This document shows positions 36,295 through 43,914 of a DNA stretch of 64,000 nucleotides, piece by piece (the stretch's first letter is position 1; every line of letters begins with the position of its first letter). The translations under genes were made by a program, and so were the position numbers. The DNA comes from Aestuariivivens sediminis (GTDB taxonomy: Bacteria; Bacteroidota; Bacteroidia; Flavobacteriales; Flavobacteriaceae): contig NZ_JAKMCP010000001.1 of the NCBI RefSeq assembly GCF_022662105.1, positions 310,001-374,000 of the forward strand, in the 5' to 3' direction. The notes under the pieces were generated by a model. The model did not search any database, was not told the origin of the DNA, and worked only from the letters and a program-made list of their open reading frames with translations.

Positions 36295-36540
36295 CTATTG
36301 ATCTTTATTGTCCATCTTTTTGGCAAACCGTCTTCTAAAGAAAAACATAAAAATAGCCGTTGCTGCCAACAATAGGGAAGTATAAGCAACAACACCTTCA
36401 TTGAGGTATTTACTCATCGCATCATACCCAAATAAAACAGCGAATATCAAATAGGCGTATTGAAAGAATTTTGAATATTTCATACCAATCAATTCATAAT
36501 TGTAATTGGCTGTAAAGATACTTAAAAAAAAACTGTACAA
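36295..36540 (-). CDS. Small two-helix membrane protein
   Basis: 81 aa with hydrophobic segments at about 25-42 (KFFQYAYLIFAVLFGYDAMS) and 50-68 (VVAYTSLLLAATAIFMFFF), ending in a charged tail (RRRFAKKMDNKDQ). No known function recognised. It precedes the CNNM/CBS gene by 6 nt and is probably coupled to it. A later Met (MKYSKFF, codon 20, at 36483) would give a 62-aa form. Confidence 0.65.
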   Translation of the reverse strand: MYSFFLSIFTANYNYELIGMKYSKFFQYAYLIFAVLFGYDAMSKYLNEGVVAYTSLLLAATAIFMFFFRRRFAKKMDNKDQ

Positions 36541-36599
36541 AATTTGAAATATGGGATTTCTTTACCCCGGCAGGAATTTTATGCCGGATGCCTTTTCTG

Positions 36600-36680
36600 T
36601 CCGTTACATCAGGCCCAACACCGTTCCGTTCCTACCCTGGTCTGACAACCTACAACGGGTGTCGGCAAATAGCAACAGGA
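36600..36680 (-). ncRNA. Candidate structured RNA (possibly SRP RNA)
   Basis: The 209-bp gap between lptC and the 81-aa gene is clearly GC-richer than its surroundings and has no ORF. On the minus strand it folds as a long hairpin: TCC(T)GTTGC (36680-36672) pairs with GTAACGGA (36607-36600), CCGACACC (36665-36658) pairs with GGTGTTGG (36622-36615), and the apex contains GTTGTCAGACCAGGG...GGAAC. The elongated rod with small internal loops and an apical CAG-rich loop resembles bacterial 4.5S/SRP RNA, but the canonical CAGG/AGCA loop is not exact, so the identity is unproven. A second hairpin, CCGGCA/TGCCGG, lies at 36567-36587. Confidence 0.45.
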
Positions 36681-36749
36681 TTATCCATCGAGCAAGGCGC
36701 GATCCCAAGTGCCGGCTAAGAATTGGGTATCGGCGTTGTTTCAGGAATA

Positions 36750-37325
36750 CTAATCTTCCACGGTAATATTCCCTGTAGGTTCCAGCACACTGGCGTTATT
36801 GAACTTGGTATCCGAGTCAAAAATATTGCCGTGAATAATATCAGACTCGGTTTTAAAGGTTACCGGTTTATTCGTAAATAACCATTCCTTATCTTGATCG
36901 TAGTATAGTTGTTCGGCAAACAGAGTGTCTTTATTATGGGTCGCAATCCGCACGTTACCCTGCAAATCGATAAGGTTTGTCTTATCGTAGTTAATGGCAT
37001 AATCGGCAACGACCACGCTTTTATTATGGTCTTCGTCAAACAGGTCCAGGACGATACCCTCCGGAAACTCACTAAAGGCAAACTCCCTATTGGAATAATC
37101 CAACATTTTTGGACTAACCAGAATGGCTTTTATTCTTCCGGAATCGGTATATTTCAAATGGATCTGTTCGGCGACGCCTATGGGTTCGTTTTCCGAAATA
37201 CCAATAGTTTGCACATTGCCAAAGTTGTCCTTACATGACATGAGTAGTACGAGAAGGACTGCGGTTATAAGAAATCGTTTATGCCCACGACATTCCGGTA
37301 CTGAGGGCCGTCGAAGTATGTCCAT
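36750..37325 (-). CDS. lptC: LPS export ABC transporter periplasmic protein LptC
   Basis: 191 aa. After an N-terminal hydrophobic segment (KRFLITAVLLVLLMSC, with a lipobox-like Cys at about 30) come beta-strand repeats typical of the OstA/LptC fold (HLKYTDSGRIKAILVSPKM, FPEGIVLDLFDE, VVADYAINYDKTNLIDLQGNV). LptC relays LPS from LptBFG to LptA. The first 15 residues (MDILRRPSVPECRGH) look unlike a signal region and are encoded by a stretch resembling the CTTCGAC-type repeat seen elsewhere in the window; no alternative ATG exists before the hydrophobic segment. Confidence 0.85.
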   Translation of the reverse strand: MDILRRPSVPECRGHKRFLITAVLLVLLMSCKDNFGNVQTIGISENEPIGVAEQIHLKYTDSGRIKAILVSPKMLDYSNREFAFSEFPEGIVLDLFDEDHNKSVVVADYAINYDKTNLIDLQGNVRIATHNKDTLFAEQLYYDQDKEWLFTNKPVTFKTESDIIHGNIFDSDTKFNNASVLEPTGNITVED

Positions 37326-37348
37326 TAAAAAAAATTGAAATTATTCTA

Positions 37349-37386
37349 AAAAAAACATAGTCACCGCAACTAAGGTGACTATGTTT
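37349..37386 (-). terminator. Rho-independent terminator after the TPR gene
   Basis: Perfect 13-bp stem AAACATAGTCACC (37353-37365) / GGTGACTATGTTT (37374-37386) with an 8-nt loop. On the minus strand it runs into T8 (A-run 37348-37355). It ends the coaX-OMP-TPR transcription unit just before lptC, so lptC needs read-through or its own promoter. Confidence 0.88.
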
Positions 37387-37415
37387 ACTATGTTATATGT
37401 TGGTATGCTTGTGCA

Positions 37416-38795
37416 TTAAATATTGGGCACTGTCACCGATGCCCCTATCCAACATGCAATTTTTATAGATTGACCACTATTCCCAGCGGTAAAAATCTCT
37501 GATTTTGTAGGGGCCTTAGCCGTATAATTCGCTACCGACTGGGCGGCATCCTTTTTCAGGGTCGGATCTACACGTGCTGCTTTTGCGGCTTCATCGGCAG
37601 CCAACCAATATACAGCTCTTTTATTAAAGTTGGTATCCCCACAATCCTTCGCACTGGCGGCATACATGGCTGCAATGGATAAATGCGGACGACCATTAGA
37701 AGGATTAAGTTTAAGGGCTTCTCTAAAGAACCCTCTTGCCGAGCCATAGCTTCCTCTGGCCTTGAGTTTCAACCCAATTCTATTATTCAACTTGGCCTTT
37801 TTATAGTTATCGGTTTCCAAATCAATGGCTTGTTTATAAAATGAGATGGCCTCATTGGATTTGCCTTCCTTATCTTTTAGAATTCCTAAATAATAAGCCG
37901 AATTGGCCGAAGGACTCAACTCATGATAGGCGTTTACCAGTTTAAAGAATAAAGGGTGGTCTGTACATTCTTTTTCCGACATTTTTCCGGCCGCACGTTG
38001 CAACCAGATAGCACTGGTTTTGTTCTCGTCAAAGCCTTTCTCATAAAGCGGAATAAGGTTATCACAATTGGCACGGTCCCCTAATTTAGAATCTATACTA
38101 CCGGCTATCTTATCGTAGGCACTTAAATAACTTTCATAGTACTTTTTATATTTTTCTTCTTTACCGGTTAACTGGACCCCGCTGTCTTCTTTTTCAATGA
38201 GCACATTCAGTTTTTCAGAATAGTTCTGAATCTCATCCTCTACCTTTTCAACAACATCATCATATTTATTGAATAACTCTGCAGCAGACTTTTTCTTGGC
38301 ATCATACAAATCCACCATCAACGAAAAATAGGTATATAAACTTTTTGGGTTGGTAAAGGTCGCTTTGTCCAAATTATAAGCGGCATCAAAACACTCATAC
38401 AATTCCAAATCGGATAAATTCAACTCTTCCCTGTAATCGTATTTTAACTGGCATGCCTGGGCAGCATACTCTCCTTTGGGGGTTTTGCTGGCAAAATGCA
38501 CACCGCGTTCTTCCCAAACTTTTAACAGGTCATTAATATAACCCACTTTTTCCGCTCCAGTGGTTTTTTCGATTTTATCATCTAATATTTTCTCCCCATC
38601 AATATATATGGCGTTATTAAACTTCGGGCACTTTTTTCTCACGGCCATCCATGGTTCGTAAGCCGCATCAAAATTTTTGGCTTTAACATATTCATGGAAA
38701 ATGGACAACTTGGTCATGCATTCTTCGTCTTGTTGCGCAAAACCTAAGTTAAGTACAAAAAGGGACAGTGCTAATAGGGTAATTTTCGTCTTCAT
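37416..38795 (-). CDS. Exported TPR-repeat protein
   Basis: 459 aa. Signal peptide (KTKITLLALSLFVLNLGFAQ) followed by helical repeats; TPR consensus is clearest near 295-390 (SANSAYYLGILKDKEGKSNEAISFYKQAIDL and ARGSYGSARGFFREALKLNPSNGRPHLSIA). Such proteins act as periplasmic scaffolds. It is third in the unit coaX, outer-membrane protein, TPR protein, with a 16-nt gap to the preceding gene and a strong terminator after it. No enzymatic motif is present. Confidence 0.85.
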   Translation of the reverse strand: MKTKITLLALSLFVLNLGFAQQDEECMTKLSIFHEYVKAKNFDAAYEPWMAVRKKCPKFNNAIYIDGEKILDDKIEKTTGAEKVGYINDLLKVWEERGVHFASKTPKGEYAAQACQLKYDYREELNLSDLELYECFDAAYNLDKATFTNPKSLYTYFSLMVDLYDAKKKSAAELFNKYDDVVEKVEDEIQNYSEKLNVLIEKEDSGVQLTGKEEKYKKYYESYLSAYDKIAGSIDSKLGDRANCDNLIPLYEKGFDENKTSAIWLQRAAGKMSEKECTDHPLFFKLVNAYHELSPSANSAYYLGILKDKEGKSNEAISFYKQAIDLETDNYKKAKLNNRIGLKLKARGSYGSARGFFREALKLNPSNGRPHLSIAAMYAASAKDCGDTNFNKRAVYWLAADEAAKAARVDPTLKKDAAQSVANYTAKAPTKSEIFTAGNSGQSIKIACWIGASVTVPNI

Positions 38796-38811
38796 GATAA
38801 TAATTCTACTG

Positions 38812-40122
38812 TTAGTTATATTTTCGTTTCATAAACCATCTATCGTTCAAAGATAAACTTAATTGGAGATTTATGAAATTCTCCTGTATAAGATTATTGT
38901 TTGTGGTGCCTCGTTGCCCTATTTCAAGCCCAATATTGGCATTGGAAAAGCTACTTATTTCTCCAACCGGTAATCCTACTCCAAAAGATATGCCAAACTC
39001 TTGTATGGATTCTTCGTTGAGCAATAATCCCGTTTTTTCAAAACGCACACCAGCTCTGTACACTGCGCGTTTCAGGTAGCCATTAAAGGCGTTGTATTGC
39101 GGTATAAAAAATCCCCCAAGGGCTATTGAAGACGCATCTTCATAAGCCGTGGCACTGCTCGAATACAGTGGGTTTGAAAATGCACTGGTTTGTTGTCCGG
39201 TATACTCAGCACCCACAAACCATTTTCTCGGTTTCCCTATACCTGCGCCAAATGAGAATTTAGAAGGCAAGGTAAGTTCCGTTTCCAGTAATCCCAGAGC
39301 CTCTAAATCGGTTTGAATTTGGTTAACCACAATTTCATCTTCATTCGCATTTACAAATATAGTGGAAAACAACCGTTCATTGGATGAGGTTAAGTTACTC
39401 TTGGGTGTAAAGGTGGCACTGGAAACAAACTCCAGGCTTTCGTTAAGTTTGGTTTGATAGTACAGCCCGATATTAAAATTCAATCCGCTTAAATCGGAGC
39501 GGTTGTTCTCTCTGGTTTGATATTGTAAGGGGACGTCCTGGTCGTCATATTGAAATTCAATCACACTATTCTGCAGGTTACCGAAATTGTAATGGGCATC
39601 AATCCCTATGCTCAAAGCCTTGCTAATTTGGTAGCCCACTCCTAAAAAGGCCTTATTTAATCCACCTTCACCGCGAAAGCGATTTTCAATAGCACCATTA
39701 GCGTTCAGGGACTCCAGCCGATATCCTACGGCGGTATAGGGCAAAAGCCCAAATCCAAAACCAAATTTACCTACGGGAACGGACAGCGCCAGATAATCGA
39801 AGGTTGTGGACGACGCCTTACCCGTATCGGTCGCACTCTTCAAATTGGTACTGGAATAACTCCCCCCAACCGTAAACTTTACAGGTCTGCTTTCATAGCC
39901 CCAAAGCTCAAGATTGTTACCGGCATAAGAGGCGGGGTTTCTTAAATTAACATGGACACTATCAATATATACACTCAAACCGCCCATGCTCCTGTTCTCC
40001 ACCGTCCCTTTAAATTTCAAGCTTCCTATACCATAAAAGGAATAAGGCGATGACGTCCCTTCCTGAGCATAACTTTGAATGGCGAATACCGCTATAAAAA
40101 CTACTACAAGTTTTTTGATCAT
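38812..40122 (-). CDS. Outer-membrane beta-barrel protein of unknown function
   Basis: 436 aa. Signal peptide (IKKLVVVFIAVFAIQSYAQ), then a GTSSPYSFYGIGSL start and alternating aromatic/hydrophobic strands ending in LQLSLSLNDRWFMKRKYN, the usual pattern of a 12-16-strand barrel. FadL/OmpP1-like or PorP/SprF-like relationships are possible but not clear. The start codon overlaps the coaX stop by one base (TAATG arrangement), so the pair is coupled. Confidence 0.75.
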   Translation of the reverse strand: MIKKLVVVFIAVFAIQSYAQEGTSSPYSFYGIGSLKFKGTVENRSMGGLSVYIDSVHVNLRNPASYAGNNLELWGYESRPVKFTVGGSYSSTNLKSATDTGKASSTTFDYLALSVPVGKFGFGFGLLPYTAVGYRLESLNANGAIENRFRGEGGLNKAFLGVGYQISKALSIGIDAHYNFGNLQNSVIEFQYDDQDVPLQYQTRENNRSDLSGLNFNIGLYYQTKLNESLEFVSSATFTPKSNLTSSNERLFSTIFVNANEDEIVVNQIQTDLEALGLLETELTLPSKFSFGAGIGKPRKWFVGAEYTGQQTSAFSNPLYSSSATAYEDASSIALGGFFIPQYNAFNGYLKRAVYRAGVRFEKTGLLLNEESIQEFGISFGVGLPVGEISSFSNANIGLEIGQRGTTNNNLIQENFINLQLSLSLNDRWFMKRKYN

Positions 40123-40850
40123 TAAAATGAATTAAATTGTAAAATATAATTTAGTCCCTCTAAAAGAAAATTAGAGTTGGCAAATATGCTACTTTTTAAT
40201 TGTTTAGACAAGAATTTAGCATCTCCACCTGTTAAAATTACTGTTAAATTGGCATATTTTTGTCGATAGGTCTCAATAACCCCATCGATTTCGTTTAAAA
40301 CACCGTAAATAACCCCGGCGTGTATGGCGGCCTTTGTGGTATCTCCCGTAAGGGCATCGGGCATCTCCGTATCCAGTAAGGGCAAGTTGGCCGTGAACGT
40401 GCTGAGGGCTTTATAGCGCATTCTGATTCCGGGTGAAATCGCCCCTCCCACATAGCTATTTTGCGCTGTGATACAATCATAAGTGATACAGGTTCCGGCA
40501 TCAATAATAAGAACATTGGTATTGGGGTAATGAAAGACGGAGGCACTGACCAACCCTAATCTATCCATCCCTAAGGTTTTTGGGGTTTTATAGGCATTTT
40601 TAAATGGCAAGCTGGTATGGTGGTCGAGTTTTAAAATTTTAAAGTCAGCCTCCAATCTTGCCACCTGGTCGTCGTCCAATGTGGCCACCGAAGACACTAT
40701 GGCGTTTTGAATACCCGGATAGTCGCGTTTAACGGTCTCTAATGTATCCACAAAACCGGAACGTTCAACAAGCGTCTTAAACACCAATTCATCATGGTTG
40801 AAAACCGCCAGTTTAACCAATGAATTCCCTATATCTATAATTAAATTCAT
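40122..40850 (-). CDS. coaX: Type III pantothenate kinase CoaX
   Basis: 242 aa ASKHA-fold kinase that phosphorylates pantothenate, first step of CoA synthesis. N-terminal phosphate loop IIDIGNSLVKLAVF, LGMDRLG, the central IIDAGTCITYDCI, GGAISPGIRMRYKAL, GDTTKAAIHAG and LTGGDA are the family blocks. It is first in a minus-strand unit with an outer-membrane protein and a TPR protein, and divergent from tRNA-Phe. Confidence 0.95.
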   Translation of the reverse strand: MNLIIDIGNSLVKLAVFNHDELVFKTLVERSGFVDTLETVKRDYPGIQNAIVSSVATLDDDQVARLEADFKILKLDHHTSLPFKNAYKTPKTLGMDRLGLVSASVFHYPNTNVLIIDAGTCITYDCITAQNSYVGGAISPGIRMRYKALSTFTANLPLLDTEMPDALTGDTTKAAIHAGVIYGVLNEIDGVIETYRQKYANLTVILTGGDAKFLSKQLKSSIFANSNFLLEGLNYILQFNSF

Positions 40851-40942
40851 GCCCTTAGCAAAGTGTAAATCTACAAAATGACGGGTATTTAAATCTTAAA
40901 TAATCTATAATTATTAAATTATTCTTTTTTTATTTTTTTCTT

Positions 40943-40971
40943 TTGGCAAATGGTAAAAATGAATATATTTG
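40943..40971 (+). promoter_or_regulatory. Promoter of tRNA-Phe
   Basis: TTG at 40943-40945 and TATATTTG at 40964-40971, 18 nt apart, match the Bacteroidota consensus exactly. The mature tRNA begins 51 nt further on. Confidence 0.75.
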
Positions 40972-41022
40972 CACCCGCCTGAATGGCAGACAAGTATTTG
41001 TCAGACAGGAGCGCTTAGGCGA

Positions 41023-41095
41023 GGTACCTTAGCTCAGTTGGTAGAGCAAAGGACTGAAAATCCTTGTGTCCCTGGTTCGATTCCTGGAGGTACCA
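41023..41095 (+). tRNA. tRNA-Phe (anticodon GAA)
   Basis: 73-nt cloverleaf. Acceptor stem GGTACCT (41023-41029) pairs with AGGTACC (41088-41094), discriminator A at 41095; D loop AGCTCAGTTGGTAGAGC; anticodon stem AAGGA/TCCTT around the loop CTGAAAA with GAA at 41056-41058; T arm CCTGG-TTCGATT-CCTGG. The terminal CCA is not encoded. A perfect promoter precedes it and a terminator follows. Confidence 0.97.
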
Positions 41096-41099
41096 CATT

Positions 41100-41137
41100 A
41101 AACCCTGTAAACATTTGTTTTGCAGGGTTTTTTGTTT
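41100..41137 (+). terminator. Terminator of tRNA-Phe
   Basis: Stem AACCCTG (41101-41107) / CAGGGTT (41123-41129), extendable inside the loop, followed directly by TTTTTGTTTTT. It starts about 5 nt after the tRNA. Confidence 0.85.
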
Positions 41138-41183
41138 TTAAGGGTGCTAATAAGATGAGAAAATTATAAACTACAATAATCTT

Positions 41184-41243
41184 ATGGAAAATCCTTTTGA
41201 GCGTATTGCTGAACAATTAGATCGAATTGAAAATTTTTTGTAA
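41184..41243 (+). pseudogene. Nineteen-residue remnant resembling the start of a helix-turn-helix/excisionase gene
   Basis: ATG to TAA encodes MENPFERIAEQLDRIENFL. The form MENPF-x-x-I-x-x-x-L-x-x-IE is familiar to me as the N-terminus of small helix-turn-helix proteins carried by bacteroidete mobile elements, but here it stops before any HTH domain. It sits about 90 nt downstream of tRNA-Phe, a common integration site. The rest of the 309-bp stretch to the next gene has no ORF, only the promoter-like box and cassette boundary listed separately. Confidence 0.35.
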
Positions 41244-41330
41244 TTCAATGATTTAACCTCTTTAAAAGCAGATACAAGATCAGTCTTATCGATAATATGG
41301 AAGTCCTTTCGAAAAGATAGGAAAATTCGA

Positions 41331-41338
41331 TACATTTG
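41331..41338 (+). promoter_or_regulatory. Predicted -7 box ahead of the cassette-like array
   Basis: TACATTTG fits TAnnTTTG. No TTG is at the ideal distance. It is 41 bp upstream of the first cassette boundary (41379) and 67 bp upstream of the PLP decarboxylase ATG, the place where an integron Pc-type promoter would be. Confidence 0.4.
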
Positions 41339-41347
41339 GAAATAGGA

Positions 41348-41386
41348 AATAAACGCAATAAAATACGTTTATTAGATAGTTAGGGC
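41348..41386 (+). repeat. Left boundary of the cassette-like array: inverted repeat plus GTTAGGGC
   Basis: AATAAACG (41348-41355) and CGTTTATT (41366-41373) form a perfect 8-bp inverted repeat. It is followed at 41379-41386 by GTTAGGGC, the exact complement of GCCCTAAC found just after the decarboxylase gene (42815-42822). In integron cassettes the bases after the crossover point (TTRRRY) are complementary to the R'' box at the gene's 3' side in this way. Confidence 0.5.
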
Positions 41387-41404
41387 CAACCCTATTATAT
41401 ATAA

Positions 41405-42808
41405 ATGAAGGAAGACAATTCATTACAGCGTAAAATGTTCCTGGAACTGAAAGATGCCGAACTCTTTCGCAGAGCGGAATCTTTTGGCATGGATTACCTC
41501 CGGAGCATTTTTGACAGAAATGTATATCCTTCCAAGAGTGCTCTCAATGATCTTTCTATATTTGAGGAAGATTTTCCAGAAAATTCCGGAGATCCTCTTG
41601 AAACTTTAAATCTTTTAAATAGATATGGAGCTCCCGGGACAACAGCTCAAATTGGTGGTAGATATTTTGGCTTTGTTCATGGTGGAATTATTCCAGTGGG
41701 GCTAGCAGCAAAAAATCTTGCAACATTTTGGGATCAAAATGCAACAGTATACCAGAGCTCTCCCATCTCCTCAAAATTAGAAACTGTTGTTCAAAAGTGG
41801 CTTGTCCAACTCCTTTCATTGCCGAGTGAAACGATAGCTGGATTTGTAAGCGGCACCTCGACAGCCAATTATTGTGCCTTAGCTGCAGCACGATATCGGA
41901 TATTAAAGAATTTGAACTGGGACGTGACTACAAAAGGCCTTTTTAATGCCCCAAAGATTAGGGTTGTAGCTGGCAGACAGGTACATTCCTCCATGCTTCA
42001 GGCAATATCTCTTGCCGGTTTTGGAATTGACAATATTGAATTAGTGGAAGTTGACGACCAAGGAAGGATTTTGGCAGATAAAATTCCAAAACTTGATAAT
42101 ACCACAATTTTATCTCTACAAGCAGGAAACGTAAATACCGGATCTTTTGATGACTTTGCATCAATTTGTAAAAAAGCTAAAGAACAAGGGGCATGGATTC
42201 ATGTTGATGGTGCATTTGGACTATGGGCGGGTGCTACGCAGCATTTTAAACATCTTACCGTTGGTTATGAATATGCAAATTCGTGGGCAGTTGATGCACA
42301 TAAGACATTAAACTCGCCTTACGACTCCGGTATTATATTTTGTACCGATGAGGAGGCACTTATTTCCTCTCTACATATTAATGCAGCTTATCTGCCGAAT
42401 GAGAATGAAAGAAATGGCATGTATTACGTACCAGAAATGTCAAGAAGAAGCAGAGTTATTGAACTTTGGGCTATTTTGAGATATCTAGGCCGAACTGGTA
42501 TAGAAGAACTGATACATAATTTACACAAACGGGCTTTACAATTTGCCGAATTATTGAATTCCGAAAAAGGTTTTCATGTCCTGAATCAGGTGGTTTATAA
42601 TCAAGTTCTCGTGCAATGTGATAATGATACATTAACAGAAAAAGTTCTTAAAGAAATACAAGAAATGAGGGAATGCTGGGTTGGTGGTTCCATCTGGAAA
42701 GGACGTAAGGTTATCAGGATTAGTGTTTGTTCCTGGGCAACTACAGAGGAAAATGTTAACAGATCTGTTGATTCATTTAGTAAAGCACTCAGGAACATAA
42801 AAAATTAA
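41405..42808 (+). CDS. PLP-dependent group II amino-acid decarboxylase family protein
   Basis: 467 aa cytoplasmic fold-type I enzyme. The PLP lysine is Lys300 in SWAVDAHKTLNSPYDSG; upstream are the His that stacks on the cofactor (AGRQVHSSMLQAISLAG) and the Asp pairing with the pyridine nitrogen (WIHVDGAFGLWAG). This is the pattern of glutamate, diaminobutyrate and aromatic amino-acid decarboxylases; the substrate cannot be chosen from motifs. The gene lies alone between palindromic cassette-like boundaries and is unusually long for such a cassette. Confidence 0.88.
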   Translation: MKEDNSLQRKMFLELKDAELFRRAESFGMDYLRSIFDRNVYPSKSALNDLSIFEEDFPENSGDPLETLNLLNRYGAPGTTAQIGGRYFGFVHGGIIPVGLAAKNLATFWDQNATVYQSSPISSKLETVVQKWLVQLLSLPSETIAGFVSGTSTANYCALAAARYRILKNLNWDVTTKGLFNAPKIRVVAGRQVHSSMLQAISLAGFGIDNIELVEVDDQGRILADKIPKLDNTTILSLQAGNVNTGSFDDFASICKKAKEQGAWIHVDGAFGLWAGATQHFKHLTVGYEYANSWAVDAHKTLNSPYDSGIIFCTDEEALISSLHINAAYLPNENERNGMYYVPEMSRRSRVIELWAILRYLGRTGIEELIHNLHKRALQFAELLNSEKGFHVLNQVVYNQVLVQCDNDTLTEKVLKEIQEMRECWVGGSIWKGRKVIRISVCSWATTEENVNRSVDSFSKALRNIKN

Positions 42809-42814
42809 AGGCCA

Positions 42815-42872
42815 GCCCTAACAATGTATAAACGGCATTAAAACGTCCGCTTATACTGAACCGTTAGGTAGC
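42815..42872 (+). repeat. attC-like recombination site between decarboxylase and SnoaL-like genes
   Basis: The order is GCCCTAAC (42815-42822), spacer AATG, TATAAACGG (42827-42835), an 11-nt loop, CCGCTTATA (42847-42855), spacer, GTTAGGTAGC (42863-42872). The outer CCTAAC/GTTAGG and inner arms (8 of 9 paired) give the R''-L''-loop-L'-R' layout and length of a short attC site. The predicted crossover is between G42863 and T42864. Confidence 0.6.
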
Positions 42873-42888
42873 ATTTATAAAACAAGGA

Positions 42889-43278
42889 ATGAAATCGAAT
42901 ATTGAAATTATAGAAGAACTATATCGAGATTTCTCGAATGGAAACATTGAAAGCATTAAGGAAAAATTTGCTCCTGAAATTGAATGGATACAAATGAAAG
43001 GCTTTCCAAATGGAGGGTGTCATATTGGATTTGATGATATTCAAAAAAACGTATTCAAAAAATTTAATGAGAATTGGACTAATTGGACTGCTAATGTTGA
43101 CGAATTTCTTGATGCAGGAGAGTCTATATTCGCAATTGGTCATTATGAAGGAAAGTACAATAAAACAGGAAAATCATTCAAGGCTGATTTCATTCACAGG
43201 TATGGATTAAAAGAAGGTCAAATAACCAAATTCACTCAATATACCGACACCAACCTTGTAGTAAAAGCAATGGCATGA
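42889..43278 (+). CDS. SnoaL-like / NTF2-family protein
   Basis: 129 aa. N-terminal helix (IEIIEELYRDFSNGNIESIKEKF), then APEIEWIQMKGFPNGGCHIGFDDIQKNVF and C-terminal strands (GKSFKADFIHRYGLKEGQITKFTQYTDT) follow the SnoaL-like ketosteroid-isomerase-type layout with a Trp/Asp/His-lined pocket. Function unknown; many such proteins detoxify or bind small molecules. The gene fills a cassette-like unit: GTTAGGTAGC precedes it and the exact complement GCTACCTAAC follows it. Confidence 0.75.
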   Translation: MKSNIEIIEELYRDFSNGNIESIKEKFAPEIEWIQMKGFPNGGCHIGFDDIQKNVFKKFNENWTNWTANVDEFLDAGESIFAIGHYEGKYNKTGKSFKADFIHRYGLKEGQITKFTQYTDTNLVVKAMA

Positions 43279-43288
43279 ATAAGAAAAC

Positions 43289-43426
43289 GCTACCTAACAA
43301 GGTATAAAACGAATTGCTTGGTTCTAGCCTACTCGGAAAACCTTTCGGATTTTCCTCTGGTTCGTTCCATTTTTAGTAAGTTAGTTGCTCGCACGCGCAA
43401 CTATCCTTACACAAAACGCTGGCAAC
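43289..43426 (+). repeat. Long attC-like site between SnoaL-like and acetyltransferase genes
   Basis: About 138 bp, non-coding. It begins with GCTACCTAAC (43289-43298) and ends with GCTGGCAAC (43418-43426). Near both ends lie degenerate arms (TATAAAACGAATTGC and GCGCAACTATCC...), and in the middle is a stable hairpin GGAAAACC/GG-A-TTTTCC (43335-43355). Length and layout fit the longer attC sites; the pairing of the arms is weaker than in the site at 42815. Confidence 0.5.
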
Positions 43427-43448
43427 AATCAAAAAAAATGAACTGAAA

Positions 43449-43904
43449 ATGAACTTTAGGAAAGCGACAGAAATGGATATTTCAATAATTGTGGAAATGA
43501 TTGCGGATGATAAGCTTGGAAAAAAAAGAGAAAACTTCCAGAACCCTTTACCAAATGAATATTTGAATGCGTTTAAAACAATTAACTCTGACGAAAATCA
43601 AGAATTAATTGTTGTAGAAAACGAAAAATCTGAAATTATTGGAACTTTACAGTTAACATTCATTCAATATCTGACTTATCGTGGCGGAATTAGAGCGCAG
43701 ATTGAAGCGGTAAGAATTAGAAAAGATAAAAGAGGACTCGGAATTGGAAAAACTATGTTTGAATGGGCTATAAATAGAGCCAAAGAAAGACATACGCATT
43801 TGTTACAATTAACGACTGACAAAAAGCGACCGAAAGCGATTAAATTCTTTGAAGATTTAGGATTTAAGGCAACTCACGAGGGAATGAAAATGCACTTTAA
43901 ATAA
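43449..43904 (+). CDS. GNAT-family N-acetyltransferase
   Basis: 151 aa. The acetyl-CoA loop reads VRIRKDKRGLGIGKTMFEWAINRAK (motif A, R/Q-x-x-G-x-G/A as RGLGIG), with GTLQLTFIQYLTYRGG before it and KRPKAIKFFEDLGFKATHEGMKMHF at the end, typical of small soluble GNAT enzymes. Substrate unknown. It starts about 22 nt after an attC-like boundary; the expected complement of that boundary (GTTGCTAAC, 43915-43923) follows the stop. Confidence 0.88.
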   Translation: MNFRKATEMDISIIVEMIADDKLGKKRENFQNPLPNEYLNAFKTINSDENQELIVVENEKSEIIGTLQLTFIQYLTYRGGIRAQIEAVRIRKDKRGLGIGKTMFEWAINRAKERHTHLLQLTTDKKRPKAIKFFEDLGFKATHEGMKMHFK

Positions 43905-43914
43905 AGAAAAACCA

